Assembly (NCBI RefSeq): GCF_041146395.1
Contig: NC_090983.1
Span: 63,061,501-63,125,500, forward strand
Reading direction: 5' to 3'
Source of the DNA: Eulemur rufifrons
Taxonomy: Eukaryota > Chordata > Mammalia > Primates > Lemuridae
Length of the DNA: 64,000 bases
Below are positions 11,970 to 23,968 of this stretch, one piece after another. A program made the translations under genes and the position numbers. The notes under the pieces were generated by a model, which was not told the DNA's origin, did no database searches, and was given only the letters and a program-made list of their open reading frames with translations. Numbering within the stretch: the stretch's first letter is position 1; every line of letters begins with the position of its first letter.

Positions 11970-12774
11970 ACTACAGCCAGTGCTGGAGCTGCCCAGTTGC
12001 CGCGGGACCCCGGCCGCTGGGGTCCGGATGGGGGTCATCATGATCTGCTTCATCCTCATCCAGAACCAGGCCGGCAAGACGCGCCTGGCCAAGTGGTACA
12101 TGCAGTTTGATGACAACGAGAAACAGAAGCTGATCGAGGAGGTGCACGCCGTGGTCACCATCCGAGATGCTAACCATACCAATTTCGTGGAGTTCCGGAA
12201 CTTTAAGATCATTTACCGACCTACTTCTGCATCAGCGTCGATGTCAACCACAACAACCTGGCCTACCTGGAGGCCATCCCCAATTTCGTGGAGGTCTTAA
12301 ACGAGTATTTCCACAATGTCTATGAGCTGGACCTGGTGTTCAACTTCTACAAGGTTTACACGGTCGTGGATGAGATGTTCCTAGCTGGTGAGATCCGCGA
12401 GACCAGGCAGACGAAGGTGCTGAAACAGCTGCTGATGCTGCAGTCCCTGGAGTGAGGGCAGGCGAGCCCCTCTGGCCCCGGCCCCTCCCAGCCTCTCCTG
12501 CTGGCTTCCCCTGTCCAGGCCTGCGGCCCACTCCAGCAGCCCCCTCCCTCAGCCGCCCAGGAGGAAGGGACCCAGCTGGGCCTGGACCTCAAGGGAGGAG
12601 ACTGCATCCCACTGCCTCTGGGCCCCAGCTGTGGGTGGAGGCCACCGTGCGTGTCCCTAGTACCTGTGCGTTGTCGTGTGATGCTGTGAGTGCGTGTGTG
12701 TAGAGCCCCCAATAGACCTGTGGTCCTGCCTGGCAAAAAAAAAGAAAAAGAAAAAGAAGAAAAAGAAAGAGAAA
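11970..12774 (+). pseudogene. AP2S1: AP2S1 processed pseudogene
   Basis: This is an intron-less copy of the mRNA for the sigma-2 (AP17) subunit of the AP-2 clathrin adaptor. It holds 5' UTR, coding region, 3' UTR and an A-rich tail (12736-12774). The coding part begins ATG ATC TGC TTC at 12040 and reaches the native stop TGA at 12453-12455. It spans 416 bases where the gene has 429, because 13 bases are missing after codons for ...NFKIIYR (near 12220), which shifts the frame into an early stop at 12298-12300. Downstream, the original frame still reads [19 protein letters not shown] and ends LLMLQSLE. Several substitutions are visible (for example His to Pro in EAIHNF). An exact 19-bp target duplication flanks it (11951-11969 and 12775-12793). 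It cannot make the full 142-residue protein. High GC and CpG content compared with its flanks reflects its origin. Confidence 0.97.
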
Positions 12775-12793
12775 AAGAAATGGACTAAGAGGA

Positions 12794-13299
12794 TTTGGAG
12801 TGATTTGCAAGTGGTGTCCTGACAATGTTGGCCATTTGTCAGGGTAAGTGTTCTGCAACTGGCTGGGGAGGTAGATAGATAGATGTCCCGATGGCAGAGT
12901 GCCACCTTGGTCATGTGATCGTGCAATATGGTTGGCAGAGTAACAGTGCTATGTGATCTCATTGCACTCTCTCTTCCCTGGGAAAGAAGAAAGCAATCAT
13001 TTGGCCAATTCTTAAGTCCTAAATGATGCACTTAATGCCAAACAGTGAGCCCTCTAAAATGGGAGTTACTTACCCTATATAGCATGTAAATGTGTAATTA
13101 CCACCACATTTGTGCTCAGCTTTTGGACTCAACGACTGGTTTTAAAGCTTAAGGAAAATATCCTTGTTATCATTCTGTTAATAAACATCAGCATCTGGAT
13201 TATTTAAATGACCACCATATAACCAAAAAAAGGTGCTTTTTAAGTGTCCCATATCTATGTTTGTGTTTAACAAAATTAATTATCACAGCCTATGGTAGT
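12794..13299. other. Intergenic, no feature seen
   Basis: Unique-looking sequence, no coding or repeat signal beyond a short TAGA run near 12870. Confidence 0.5.
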
Positions 13300-13790
13300 T
13301 TTAAAAAGTAGTTAAAAGTCCAACACAGTTCTCATCAAGAAATAAAGAAATGAGATCCCCACCCTCTCCCCTTGAATCTTGGAGGTGTTGCAGCTCTCTG
13401 TAACCAACAAAATACAGTGGAAGGGACATCCCATGACTTCTGAAGCTAGATCAGAAAACGTGAGTCTCACTTTGTGAGCTGGGGCATGTGGGAGCCCTGA
13501 GATGCCCTGTAAGAAGTCTGGCTGCCCTAAGGGTACCATGCTGAGGAAACTGATGCTGCATGGAAAGGCATGTGTAGAGACCTCAGTGACAGCCCCAGCT
13601 GAGGTCCCTGCCAACAGTCAACATCAAAGCATTCATCTTCCCAGCGGAGCCCCAGACATCATGGAGAAAAGACAAGCCATCCCCACTGTGCTCAGTCTGA
13701 ATTCCTGATTCACAGAATTCATAAGCATAATAAAATTGTTGCTTAAGCAGCTAAATTTTGAGGGAGACTTAATATATTAAATCAAGGTCA
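13300..13790 (+). mobile_element. Old MLT1-type LTR (sense)
   Basis: Contains the landmarks of the same old MaLR group as the copy at 2.2 kb: GTAAGAAGTCTGGCTGCCCTA, then CAACAGTCAACATCAAAGC, then a decayed AAGCAGCTAAATTTTG end. Boundaries and subfamily are uncertain. Confidence 0.55.
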
Positions 13791-13819
13791 AATGACATCA
13801 CAGCATGTTGTATAGATAA

Positions 13820-13850
13820 AAGACACACACAGACACACACACACAAAAGC
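13820..13850. repeat. (CA)n microsatellite
   Basis: Short imperfect run of ACACACAC interrupted by G. Confidence 0.8.
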
Positions 13851-14490
13851 TAGAGCAGCAAAAACAAGTGGAGAAAGTGAATCGTCTTAAAACACAAGGT
13901 AATATAGGCACATTGAACTCCTTTATGAATAATGAACTTAAACATTTTTTCGTGAACTTATCTCAGCAAAAAATCTTTTATATTACATTAATATTAATTT
14001 AGATTTAGAGTTCATATGGTTTTATTCTATTTATTATGTAAATTAATGTTGGTTCTTTAGTTATATAAAAATTATAAGCAAAAGGAATTTATAAATAGCT
14101 AAAACTGATACACATAGAGTACACATTATAATAAAAATGGTCTGAAATGTCCTTAAAAATATTTCCATTAGAAGATTGAATGTGATTAGATTTGAGAAAT
14201 ATTATTTTTACTATTATCAGTTACCTTGTGCTTAAAAACCCACCAAAACACCCTATTGCCTGTATTGTACCCAAATTCTTTGGATTAAGTCCAAACACCT
14301 CTGTAGGAAACACAAGCTCCTTCACTGTCTGCACCCAAAATCATCTTAGTTTATTCCTTCCTTTCATCCACTTGTCCTGTGTTCAAATCACCCTGAACTT
14401 TTCCCCTGGAACTCCTATTTCTCCAAAAAGATCCAGCTCCAGTGCCACTTTCTCTAGGAAGTCTTTTTAGAATTCCCACAGGATTCAGTG
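13851..14490. other. AT-rich intergenic sequence
   Basis: AT-rich, no gene. Around 14270-14470 the composition resembles LINE-2 3' sequence (CTCCTATTTCTCC, CCAGTGCCACTTTCTCTAGGAAG), too decayed for a firm call. Confidence 0.4.
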
Positions 14491-14629
14491 TTCCCACAGT
14501 GTCAGTCGGGCCTTGCGGGAAACAGATGGCACATTCAAATGGGTAATATGAGGACATTACTGGAAAGGAACTGTGGGTTTTGATGAACAGATGTAGGTTG
14601 TAGAAAGAGCTGGGGCACTCAATACCTGC

Positions 14630-14641
14630 CCCCCCCCCCCC
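14630..14641. repeat. Poly-C run
   Basis: A homopolymer of about a dozen C bases; the length may be a sequencing or assembly uncertainty. Confidence 0.8.
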
Positions 14642-14720
14642 ATACTTCTCCCTTCCTGTGATTTGTTGCCAGGGTCCGCATTGGCTGAACCCAACCAGGA
14701 GCCAAAGGGTAAAGAAACTA

Positions 14721-15726
14721 TGTGGTTAATTTTATGTGTCAACTTGACTGGGCTAAGGGAGGCCCACATAGCTGGTAAAACATTATTTGTGAGTGTGTCT
14801 GTGAGAGTGTTTCTGGAAGAAATTAGTATTTGAATCAGTAAACTGATTAAAGAAAGTCAACCTCCCCGATGTAAGTGGGCATCACGCAGTCTGTTGAGGG
14901 CCTTGATAGAGCAAAAAGGCAGAGGAAAGAAGAATTTGTCCTCTGATGAGCTGAGACATCCATCTTCTCCTGCCCTTGACCTAGCACTCCTGTTTCGTAA
15001 GCCTTCAGAACTTGGACTGCTTCTTATACCATTGGCTCCCCTAGTTCTCAGACCTTTCAGCTTGAGACTGGAACTACACTCTAGGTTTTCCTGGGCCTCC
15101 AGTGGGCAGATGGAAGATCAAGAGACATCTCAGCCTCCATAATTGCGTGCCAATCCCTCATAATCTCTTTCCACGCATACATACAATTGACCCTTGAACA
15201 ATATAGGATTAAACTGCATGGGTCCACTTACACATGGATTTTTTCAATAAAAGTTACACTGAGTATGCCTGCCTCTCCTTCCACCTTCTCCATCTCTTCT
15301 GCCTCTGCCACTACTGAGACAGCAAGACCAACCCCTTCTCTTCCTCCTCCTTCTCAGCCTCCTCAACATAAAGACAACAAGAATGATGACCTCTGTGATG
15401 ATCCACTTCCACTTAATGAATAGTAAATATATTTTCTCTTCCTTATTAATTCTTAATAACGTTTTCTTTTATCTAATTTATAGTAAGAATACAGTATATA
15501 ATACATATAACATACAAAATATATGATAATTGACCATTTATGTTATTGGTAAGGCTTCCAGTCAACAGTAGGTTCTAGTAGTTAAGTTTTTGGGGAGCCA
15601 AAAGTTATACATGGATTTTTGACTGCATGGCGGGGAGGGTGGGGGTCAGTGCCCCAACCTCCATGTTGTTCAAAGGTCAACTGTGTGTGTCCTGTTGGTT
15701 CTGTTTCTCTGGAGAACCCTAATACA
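14721..15726 (+). mobile_element. LTR-like repeat (TGTGGTTAATTTT ... AATACA), interrupted
   Basis: Starts TGTGGTTAATTTTATGTGTC, a very common mammalian interspersed repeat, and ends CTCTGGAGAACCCTAATACA. The body is at 14721-15183 and the last 40 bases at about 15684-15726, because a DNA transposon is inserted between. TG...CA ends suggest an LTR; the family name is not certain. Confidence 0.65.
15184..15683 (+). mobile_element. Tigger/MER2-type DNA transposon
   Basis: Terminal inverted repeats CAATTGACCCTTGAACAA and its near complement at 15661-15683 match the MER2/Tigger2 TIR. A TA precedes the left end, as expected for a Tc1/mariner-type element. An open frame from about 15250 to a stop at 15421-15423 ends with an acidic, proline-rich tail (…DDPLPLNE), apparently the decayed C-terminus of the pogo-type transposase. 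It interrupts the surrounding LTR-like repeat. Confidence 0.82.
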
Positions 15727-15869
15727 GGGATCCATTGATACAGTCCATATAGATCAGTCTCCCCAAGGAAAAGAGCACAGGTGAGAAGGATGGAGAGTGG
15801 TTACAAGGGTGTGAGAGAACAAAAGACATCCAGACTCTTAATTTATACTTTAATGACATTCTATTGCTA

Positions 15870-17784
15870 TGATCTCTTTTCATGAGCTTTTTCCCACTGG
15901 GCTACGTCTGACCCTGTCATTGTTATCTTCCATATTCTCTACACTTGGCAAAGGGTTTGGACTCTTTGTACTTAATTTATGTCTCTTAAATTAAGATCCC
16001 TTAATAAGTGTTTATTGAATTAATGAATTAATAAGACAATGACATGGATATACCAAGAGGATAATTGGTATTCTATGAATGTTTCTCAATTTTTATTCTT
16101 AAAAATTTTCTTTACAGTTTAGCTATTTGTATTGTATTTTTGTTTACTTGAGTCTTGCTAATAAGACATTCATTATTTAGGCCAGTTATACTTTTATCCC
16201 ATAACAAAGTTTGTTTTAGTCTGTTTTATTTTTGTGTACACAATTGTGGGGCAATTTAATTTATAAAATAGGACACGTTTATGGCACGTGGTTTAAAATT
16301 TTCCCTTCAGTTTTGTACTGATTTCCTAAATTCTTTACACTATTTGTATGGATCTTGTCAATCAAATTTATTCTGTATAAGAGATTAATAGAGGAATGCT
16401 ACATTATAAGCCTTCCAGTTTCATTGAATGATTTTTAGTATTCTGTAACACTTTTTTGTAATTAAGATTTAAATACCCAATCCCTCAAGACTTGCCATAC
16501 AGAGAGCTGTCAATCAAGGAATTGGCAGGCTCTATGAACTGCATGATGAAGTCTTTATCCCTACTCTCTGATGCCTTCAAGACCAGCTTTTGCGAGCTGA
16601 TCCTTCATTTCACATGTCTTAGAACTCACTCACACTTCTTATGCTTGGAAATGTAACACACAAAGTGACAACGTAATCCACAGCTAATAAGTTAGCGGCT
16701 ATAAAAATGAACATCCACATTAACTTGCCAAGCATGGAGAATGGAGGTGTTACACTGTACTCGTGTATATATGTCTGCCAGGGCAATAGTACATATGCCT
16801 TTGGAGATGCTTCTAAGTTATGCAGAGAAGCCGACAATAATTCTTGAACTTTGTTGTCAGGATCCAATTTCATTTAAGAGCCAGACCAACAGCATCAAAA
16901 CACTTGGCCATGATTAGCCACAATCCAGCCGGCAAGAAAAACATGCAAAACTATCCCTTGGTTTGTAAATTTTGTGAAAATAAGGCTATCTCATTACACT
17001 GTGTTGTGTTCTAGTTCAGGGTATATACTTTTACTGGAAAAATAATAGTAATGAAAGAGTTAGCTCTTTTTTCTTCATGTCTCTTAACTCATTACACAGT
17101 GAAGTAAAACAAATAGTTACTATCATTATTTAAAGAAAAAAATTTGGTCTAAAATTGATGTCATTAGTTACCAAGTATAAAAATACAACTCTAATATATT
17201 TTTTAATTTCCATTCAAAATGTAAAATATTAAGTTTATATCAGTTACAAGCAATTATATTTGGAATAAGCTACTATAAAATTTAATAGCAGCCTAAAACT
17301 TGAACCCTGCACCATAAAATTGGGCTCTTCCCACTGAAATCTAATTTTAAGTTTACTTACCCTATTCAATAGGATAGGATATTTGACACACAATGCTTTA
17401 AACGTTTATAAAGTATTAATCTATACACATTCTTTTAATGTATTGTATTGGTAAATATTATTTTTAATAAATATAAATTATCTTACCTTCTTCTCAATAT
17501 GATTTTACAAAATTGTGTAAGTTTGTGATCACATACATGAGGGAAGAGCACGTCAAGTTCACTGACAAGGTGAGCAAAGATTTAAGTGGAAGCAGAGCTG
17601 CTGAGTTCCTGTTTTAGTAGGTATTTAGCGTTGCGTATTTTAGTACTCACAAGAACCCCACCAGGGAGACATCTCTTATCCCTATAGTGTGATTCATATG
17701 TTGAGATTCAGGAAAGTTGGATAAATTAGCCAAATTGACAAGCCTGGTAAATTATAAAGCTGGGACATAAATCCAGATCTAATT
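15870..17784. other. AT-rich intergenic with one unexplained minus-strand frame
   Basis: Mostly AT-rich with no recognisable repeat. A minus-strand open frame of 84 codons (16619-16873) stands out because it has a hydrophobic stretch (MFIFIAANLLAVDYVVTLCV); I do not recognise it, see findings. Confidence 0.4.
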
Positions 17785-17798
17785 AAAAAGCATGTCCT

Positions 17799-18096
17799 GG
17801 GTTCACACCTATAATCCTAACACTCTGGGAGGCTGAGGCGGGAGGATCACTTGAGCTCAGAAGTTTGAGACTAGCCTAAACAAGAGTGAGACCCCATCTC
17901 TACTAAATACAGAAAAAATTAGCCAGGCATGGTGGCGGGTGCCTGTAGTCCCAGCTACTCGGGAGGCTGAAGCAGGATTGCTCAAGCCCAGGATTTTGAG
18001 GTTGCTGTGAGCGAGGCTAATGCCATGGCACTCCCCGGGTGACAGAGTGAGACTCTGTCTCAAAATATATAAATAAATAAATAAAAATAAATAAAC
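17799..18096 (+). mobile_element. Alu SINE
   Basis: Dimeric Alu in sense orientation with an A-rich (AAAT)n tail, flanked by a near-exact duplication around AAAAGCATGTCCT (17786-17798) and AAAAGCATATCCT (18097-18109). Confidence 0.95.
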
Positions 18097-18244
18097 AAAA
18101 GCATATCCTTTTTACTATTCCACATAATCATCTAATGTACAGAAAATAAAACAGACTATAAGCTCTTCAAAAATAGGAGCTCTGCCCAAAACGCTATCGT
18201 GTATCATCACTACGTCTGTCTGTCTGCATGTCTGTACGTATGCA

Positions 18245-18473
18245 TTAATTAATTCATTCATTCATTCAGCAAGCATGCATTCAGTGTCTCCTCTGAGCCA
18301 GGCACTGCGCTAGGCCCTGGGAATACAATGCTGAACAAGATAGACAAGGAGCCCTGCCCTCAAAGTACTCACAGACTACAGAGGATTGCAGAAAAACCCA
18401 AAGACAACGATAATAGAGTGTGGTCACTGCCAAACAGGGAAGAGGGGAAAGGTGACAGGGAAATTGATTTTTG
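18245..18473 (+). repeat. Ancient dispersed repeat (CAGGCACTG type)
   Basis: CATTCATTCATTCAGCAAGCATG...GAGCCAGGCACTGCGCTAGGCCCTGGGAATACAATG is the signature of a very abundant old mammalian repeat. It resumes after the Alu insertion at about 18790-19030 (CTTGAATGCAGCACAGAG). Other pieces occur at 7.5, 23.6, 32.5, 48.0, 49.2 and 57.5 kb. Confidence 0.6.
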
Positions 18474-18486
18474 GAACCTGGGAAGG

Positions 18487-18777
18487 TGGGGCTGGTGGCT
18501 CACGCCTGTAATTCCTAGCACTCTGGGAGGTCGAGGCAAGGAGGATCGCTTGAGCTCAGGAGGAGTTTGAGACCAGCCTGAGCAAGAGTGAGACGTCATC
18601 TCTAAGAAAAATAGAAAAATTAGCCGGGCATCGTGGTGCGTGCCTGCAGTCCCCGCTACTCAGGAGGGTGGGGCAGTAGAATCGCTTGAGCCCAGGAGTT
18701 TGAGGTTGCTGTGAGCTAGGCTGATGCCATGGCACTCTGGCCTGGGCAACAGAGCGAGATTCAGTCTCAAAAAAAAA
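18487..18777 (+). mobile_element. Alu SINE
   Basis: Sense Alu with a short A tail, duplication GAA(C/T)CTGGGAAGG at 18474-18486 and 18778-18790 (one mismatch). It splits an older repeat. Confidence 0.95.
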
Positions 18778-19039
18778 GAATCTGGGAAGGCCACTTGGAG
18801 GAAGTAGCATCTAAGCAAAGGCTTCACAAGCAAACATGGGTTATCCAGGTGCAGGAAACTGGGGGTGCTGCTGCAGAGAGGGTTTCTGGAGGAGGGTCCT
18901 GAGTGAGCAAAGGCCTTGAATGCAGCACAGAGCGGCACTGAGAAGGTGGCAGGGATGGTGGAGAGAGGAGGTGATGTTGCAGAGGAATCTACAGACATGT
19001 TTAAGGGATTGGAAAGAATAGGATCACATCTATACATGA

Positions 19040-19821
19040 GGACAAGCTCTCTGAGCAGAGGACAGGTTGGGGATGAGGTGGGCCAGGCGCGAGTCGGGAG
19101 GTCAGCTAAGAGAAGTGATGGTAGCCTGCAATCCTAAGTGGCACTTAGGGACTGGGAAATGAGAAGGCCGAGTTTGGGGACAAGAGATGAGGGAGGGAAA
19201 GCACACCATAGGCTACCAGGAAGGTTTGTTAAGTTTCTTAGGAATACTGAGAGGAAAACACCAAAACAATCAATACAGGTCAAATCCCATCGCACAAAAC
19301 TTCATGGGGAAATAATTCTAAATGACCTCTCCCCAGTGATGAAAATGAAGATCTATCATGAGTACCAAAGTAGAGCTCTTCCTTTGACAAAACTGCAGCA
19401 TCCAGACAGAAAATCTCTAGTCATGAAGTAATGAAGAATTTTAAGGTATTTATCTTTGAAGGGGTGGGGGGTCTTAATCTGACATCCTGGGATGGACAGG
19501 GGAGAAGTCATTCTTTTCTCTCTGGTCAAGATGCAGTCATTCTACAATTCTGCGTTTCCTTGCTTTCCACAGAATCAGATTTACTTCATGATTAGTGAGG
19601 ATGTTGGGACCAAAAAATAAATGGAGGGGGAGTTACTTTTGGACATTAGCCAGGTTTTTTCGACCCAAAAATATTTCATATATTTCTTGGAATTCTCATT
19701 AAAACAGTTAATTAAAATTATTATGAATCATATTTCATTAACTTTATATGTTATTAGTACTTTTTAATCATATACAAGATAGTTTAAAAATTTTAAAGTA
19801 TTTCTTGTTGAAATATTATAC
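19040..19821. other. Intergenic, no feature seen
   Basis: A 97-codon open frame at 19138-19431 matches nothing known to me and has no supporting signals. Confidence 0.45.
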
Positions 19822-20157
19822 TGTTTATATCCCCCCCAAATTCATATGTTGAGGCTCTAATCCCAATGTGATGGTGTTTGGAAATGGGACTTTTGGAAGG
19901 TAAATAGGTCATGAAGGAGGAGCCCTCATGAGTAGGATTAGTGTCCTTCTAAGAAGAGGTCAGAGAACTCACTCACTCTCTTCTGCCATGTGAGGATACA
20001 AGGAGAAGCCGGCAGTCTGCCGCTCTGAAGAGGAGAGCCCAAGCATGCTGGCACCCTGATCTCAGACTTCCAGCTTCCAAAACTATGAAGAAATGTCTGT
20101 ACTCATAAGCTACCCAGTCTATGATGCTTGGTTATAGCAGCCTGAACTAGACAAACA
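19822..20157 (+). mobile_element. MLT1A/MST-type LTR (sense)
   Basis: Contains CCCCCCCAAATTCATATGTTGA, GTGATGGTGTTTGGA, CCATGTGAGGATACAAGGAGAAG and ACCCAGTCTATG in the order of MaLR LTRs. Flanking bases are not a convincing duplication. Confidence 0.8.
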
Positions 20158-20536
20158 TATGGTCTTCAGTGAGATGAAGGAAGATTTCCCAAACCTCCTC
20201 AACACAATTCGCCTCTGACTCAGAGAACACAATAAAGAGTTGTTTCATAAAATGTTATTGACTTCAGGGCTTATGGTGAACTAGTATATTTTTATAATTA
20301 TTAATTTAAGGCTTGTCTTTAATTACTGGGTGGAAAATAATGCAATTGTGTCTTCTTTAATCAATGGCTCATCATGGCATTTTAGAGCTGTATTTAAAAC
20401 ACTTTTGAACTTATCTTCTTAAGTGTATTATGCCAATATTCCAATGTCAACTTTATATTTGACGTAATATAGAATGTATTGTTTTATGAATAAACCCTAG
20501 ATGTATTAGGTTATAATACATTAAATTTTCATTCTT

Positions 20537-20845
20537 GGCCTGGTGCAGTGGCTCACGCCTGTAATCCTAGTACTCTGGGAGGCTGAAGTGGGAGGATTGC
20601 TTGATCTCATGAGTTCGAGACCAGCCTGAGCAAGAGTGAGACCCCGTCTCTACTAAAAAATAGAAAAAATTAGCCGGGCATGGTGGCACGTACCTGTAGT
20701 CCCAGCTACTCAGGAGGCTAAAGAAGGATGACCGCTTGAGCCCAGGAGTTTGAGGTTGCTGTGAGCTAGACTGACGCCATGGCCCTCTAGCTCAAGTGAC
20801 AGCGCAAGACTCTAAAAGAAAACTAAAATAAACTAAAATAAAAAA
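20537..20845 (+). mobile_element. Alu SINE
   Basis: Sense Alu flanked by an exact 15-bp duplication TAAATTTTCATTCTT (20522-20536 and 20846-20860). Confidence 0.96.
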
Positions 20846-20860
20846 TAAATTTTCATTCTT

Positions 20861-21996
20861 ATAAGTCCAAATGGTTAAAGATTAGCACTTTCATATGTTT
20901 CAAATCTAATCTTTACGTATTTTCTTCCTTTTTCTATTATCAAGAGGGATTAGCTGTGGCCACTCAATCACTAAGTAAAATGCTTAAAGCAAGTAACATC
21001 CATATAATACATATCCCATTAAATACTAGTTAAAAGTAGTTTATCAATCCATAAGAATTAACTTCACACAGGGGCGGCTGGGTAGGTGAGAGGTCCACAA
21101 ATATGATTGTGTCTATGTTTGAGTTAAGTTTATGATTTTTCACCAAAATAATAAAGACTGGTCTGCTCTACAGTAAATTTTGTGTTTGAATAAAACCCCA
21201 AAGGGCAATTGCTGAACACAAATGATCTATTTACTAATCAATGACTTTAACAATAACAGAGTGGAGAAAGCTACTGAAAACTGTATGCCAGCAATGCCTT
21301 CAATAGAGTATAAAAACAAACCAGGCTCTTCCTGAGAAAACAGGAAGATTCATGGACTTTAAGAACCTACTTTGTCCAGATGGTTGAGATGCAGGCACGC
21401 TGGACCCTTGTGCCTCTGAGATCCAGGAAGGAGGTTAGATCTTCTGAGGGCGGAGGTCTCTGGGGGCTGAGGAGTGCCACATTTTGCCATTAATAGCTAG
21501 AATACCAGATGTTCCATATAATCATCGGGTAGAGACACTTGCCATTTATACCTTTTATGAATTATATTTATGTAAAACTCTACACTTGTTTAGCAGTACA
21601 AGTAGCCTGAATTTCTAGATTTGTTCTATCCATATGTACATTCTCAGTTCTTAAAAACCCTGAGAAAGAAAAAGGAAGTTTATAAATACAAATTAGAAGT
21701 GATCGTCCTTGGCCATAAAGGACTTCTTGGGCGGAAGAGATGAATATACATGAAAGAATTAGAGAACACATCTTCTTACACAATTCCCTTCCTCCCTAAG
21801 GGCATTCCTTATTACAATACACTTATATAGCACCTCCTTCCCAATAGCCCAAACACCGTCTGTGGAACAAACTGTTGAATAAATACTTTTCACAATTCCC
21901 TTTTAACAAGTAAGTCCATCTGGAAAACCAGTTCAGGTCCTCCATTTTAATAAAAAGCTTATCTGATTTGGGGATCTACCTTAATCTATTTTTTTT
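20861..21996. other. Intergenic, no feature seen
   Basis: No recognised gene, RNA or repeat. Confidence 0.5.
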
Positions 21997-22352
<356 letters not shown>

Positions 22353-22379
22353 TAGCTGAGAAATTAAGAAAATAATACT

Positions 22380-22625
22380 AATGAAAACTAATACCAATGA
22401 CAACTCCACTCCCATTCATTGAGCCTACCAACATGTGCCCTCTAGTTAGTGTCTTAGATATTTTTTCTACCTCTGTAATCCTGACAATACTGCTTGCCAG
22501 GTGCTACTCAGAGAAGACATTAGCTACTGAGAGAGGCACAGCCTGAATGAGCAACTTGCCAAGGTGACAGGGCAGTGGGAACCTCAAGTCCATTCTCTAT
22601 CTACTGCACCAATTCGCTGTTCAAA
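22380..22625 (+). repeat. Decayed MIR/L2-age repeat
   Basis: Shows the pattern of an ancient SINE/LINE fragment (CATTGAGCC...; GTAATCCTGACAATACTGC; AGCAACTTGCCAAGGTGACAGGG). Family assignment is tentative. Confidence 0.45.
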
Positions 22626-23600
22626 CGTTAATCACCAGGGAAGCTAGAGACTGGAACATGAGAATTGTTTCTTTGCTTGTTTGCATGACCATGAAAAAGT
22701 CTGACTCAGCTTTCCTACCAAAAGTTTTCAAAGTTTCTAGAGAAATCTACAAAAATCTACCGGGAATTTTAAGTGCTGATTTAGAAAAGAAAAACACACA
22801 GTACAACTACCACCCGGATTTACCATTATTACTAGTGCACTCCCTCCCCTCTGCTGGGTCATGTGGAACTGACGATGTTCTCTTAGCATGTTTTCCTGAA
22901 GCTCAGGCTGTCTCCTCCCCAGTGAAATTGTGCTCTTCCCCCTGCCTCAGATCCTCAAACGGCCTCTAGGTCTGTCGCACATCCGTCTCCGCTGTGAGCC
23001 CGTGAACATCTGCTCACCATCCTTCAAACCGAAGCCCATTTGTGCCAGCCCCTCAGGCCACTGGAACGTTGACCCCCCCATCTTTTCCTCTCCAAACTTG
23101 ATTGCAAATATATTTTTAGCTCTGTGGATCATATTTTCAACACTTCAGTCATTTGGGGGGCTCTGTTTATTTTCCTCCTATTTCTCCATGTTGTGTAATA
23201 TTCCTTTGAGTTATCTTTGTCCAAGGAACTCCAAGAACTTGATGATTCAGCCCTCCACCCACACACCCGCGGGAGATGAAGGCCCTCTTCCCTGCTTTTC
23301 TGAGGTACAAAACTGTTTGGCTCAGGTACAGCTCTGTTTTTCCAGCTGTAAAGCAGCAGTTGACCAGATTTATTTCTTCATACTGAAAACTGACATGCAG
23401 CAAAGTGTGTTACGGAGTGGTAGGGTGAACGCAAGGTCTTGGAAAAGCAAAATGGAATCTTGCAACTCAGCGAGTGGCTGTGAACCTGTGCAAAGAGACA
23501 GGCCTAACAATTTTATCAGGTGCCAGGTGCCAGGTTAGCTGCTGGGAATAAACAGAATAAAGCCTAATCCCTGCCCTTCAGGAAGGAGAGGCACAAATGA
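22626..23600. other. Intergenic with the longest open frame in the window
   Basis: The + strand is open for 202 codons at 22930-23538. The peptide has no domain, repeat or signal that I recognise, and there is no splice, promoter or polyadenylation context. Regarded as chance; see rejected items. Confidence 0.4.
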
Positions 23601-23604
23601 GTCA

Positions 23605-23715
23605 GCATGTGTTCATTCAGTGAGTCTGTAAACACTTAATAAGCAACTATTATGTGCTAGACGTTATTCTAGGCCTTGGGAGTACATCAGCGACCAGCAC
23701 AGACAAAATCCTTGG
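23605..23715 (+). repeat. Ancient dispersed repeat (CAGGCACTG type)
   Basis: Decayed copy (GTTCATTCAGTGAGTCTGTAAAC...TGTGCTAGACG) of the same family as that at 18.2 kb. Confidence 0.55.
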
Positions 23716-23730
23716 AGATTATTGGATTAC

Positions 23731-23968
23731 AGTAGATAATTATATGGGTTCTGGAGTCAGGCCTCCTGGGCTCAAATGCTGGATGTATAATACTGGGAAG
23801 AATATTTAGCTCTCTGTGTCTCAATTTCCTCATCTGCAAAGCAGGGATGACAATGGCATCTACTGCATAGGGTTGTTATGAGGATTAAATGAGCTAACAC
23901 AAGTATAAAAGCTTAGAACAGTGTCCAGTACATAGCATGAGGTCCATGAATCTTAGCTCTTATCACCT
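23731..23968 (+). mobile_element. MIR SINE
   Basis: Clear MIR core in sense orientation: GGGTTCTGGAGTCAG, CAATTTCCTCATCTGCAAA, GGGTTGTTATGAGGATTAAA and the 3' part CAGTGTCCAGTACATAGCATG. Confidence 0.85.

Noticed and set aside
12040..12455. AP2S1 copy as a working gene
   Set aside because: A 13-base deletion shifts the frame, there are no introns, and a tail plus target duplication show retroposition.
17857..18063. Open frames within Alu copies throughout (also at 18556, 26688, 44451 and 58917)
   Set aside because: These are the usual antisense translations of Alu sequence, not genes.
22930..23538. 202-codon open frame, the longest in the window
   Set aside because: No recognisable domain, no splice or poly-A context, ordinary composition. 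Random frames of this length are expected somewhere in 64 kb.
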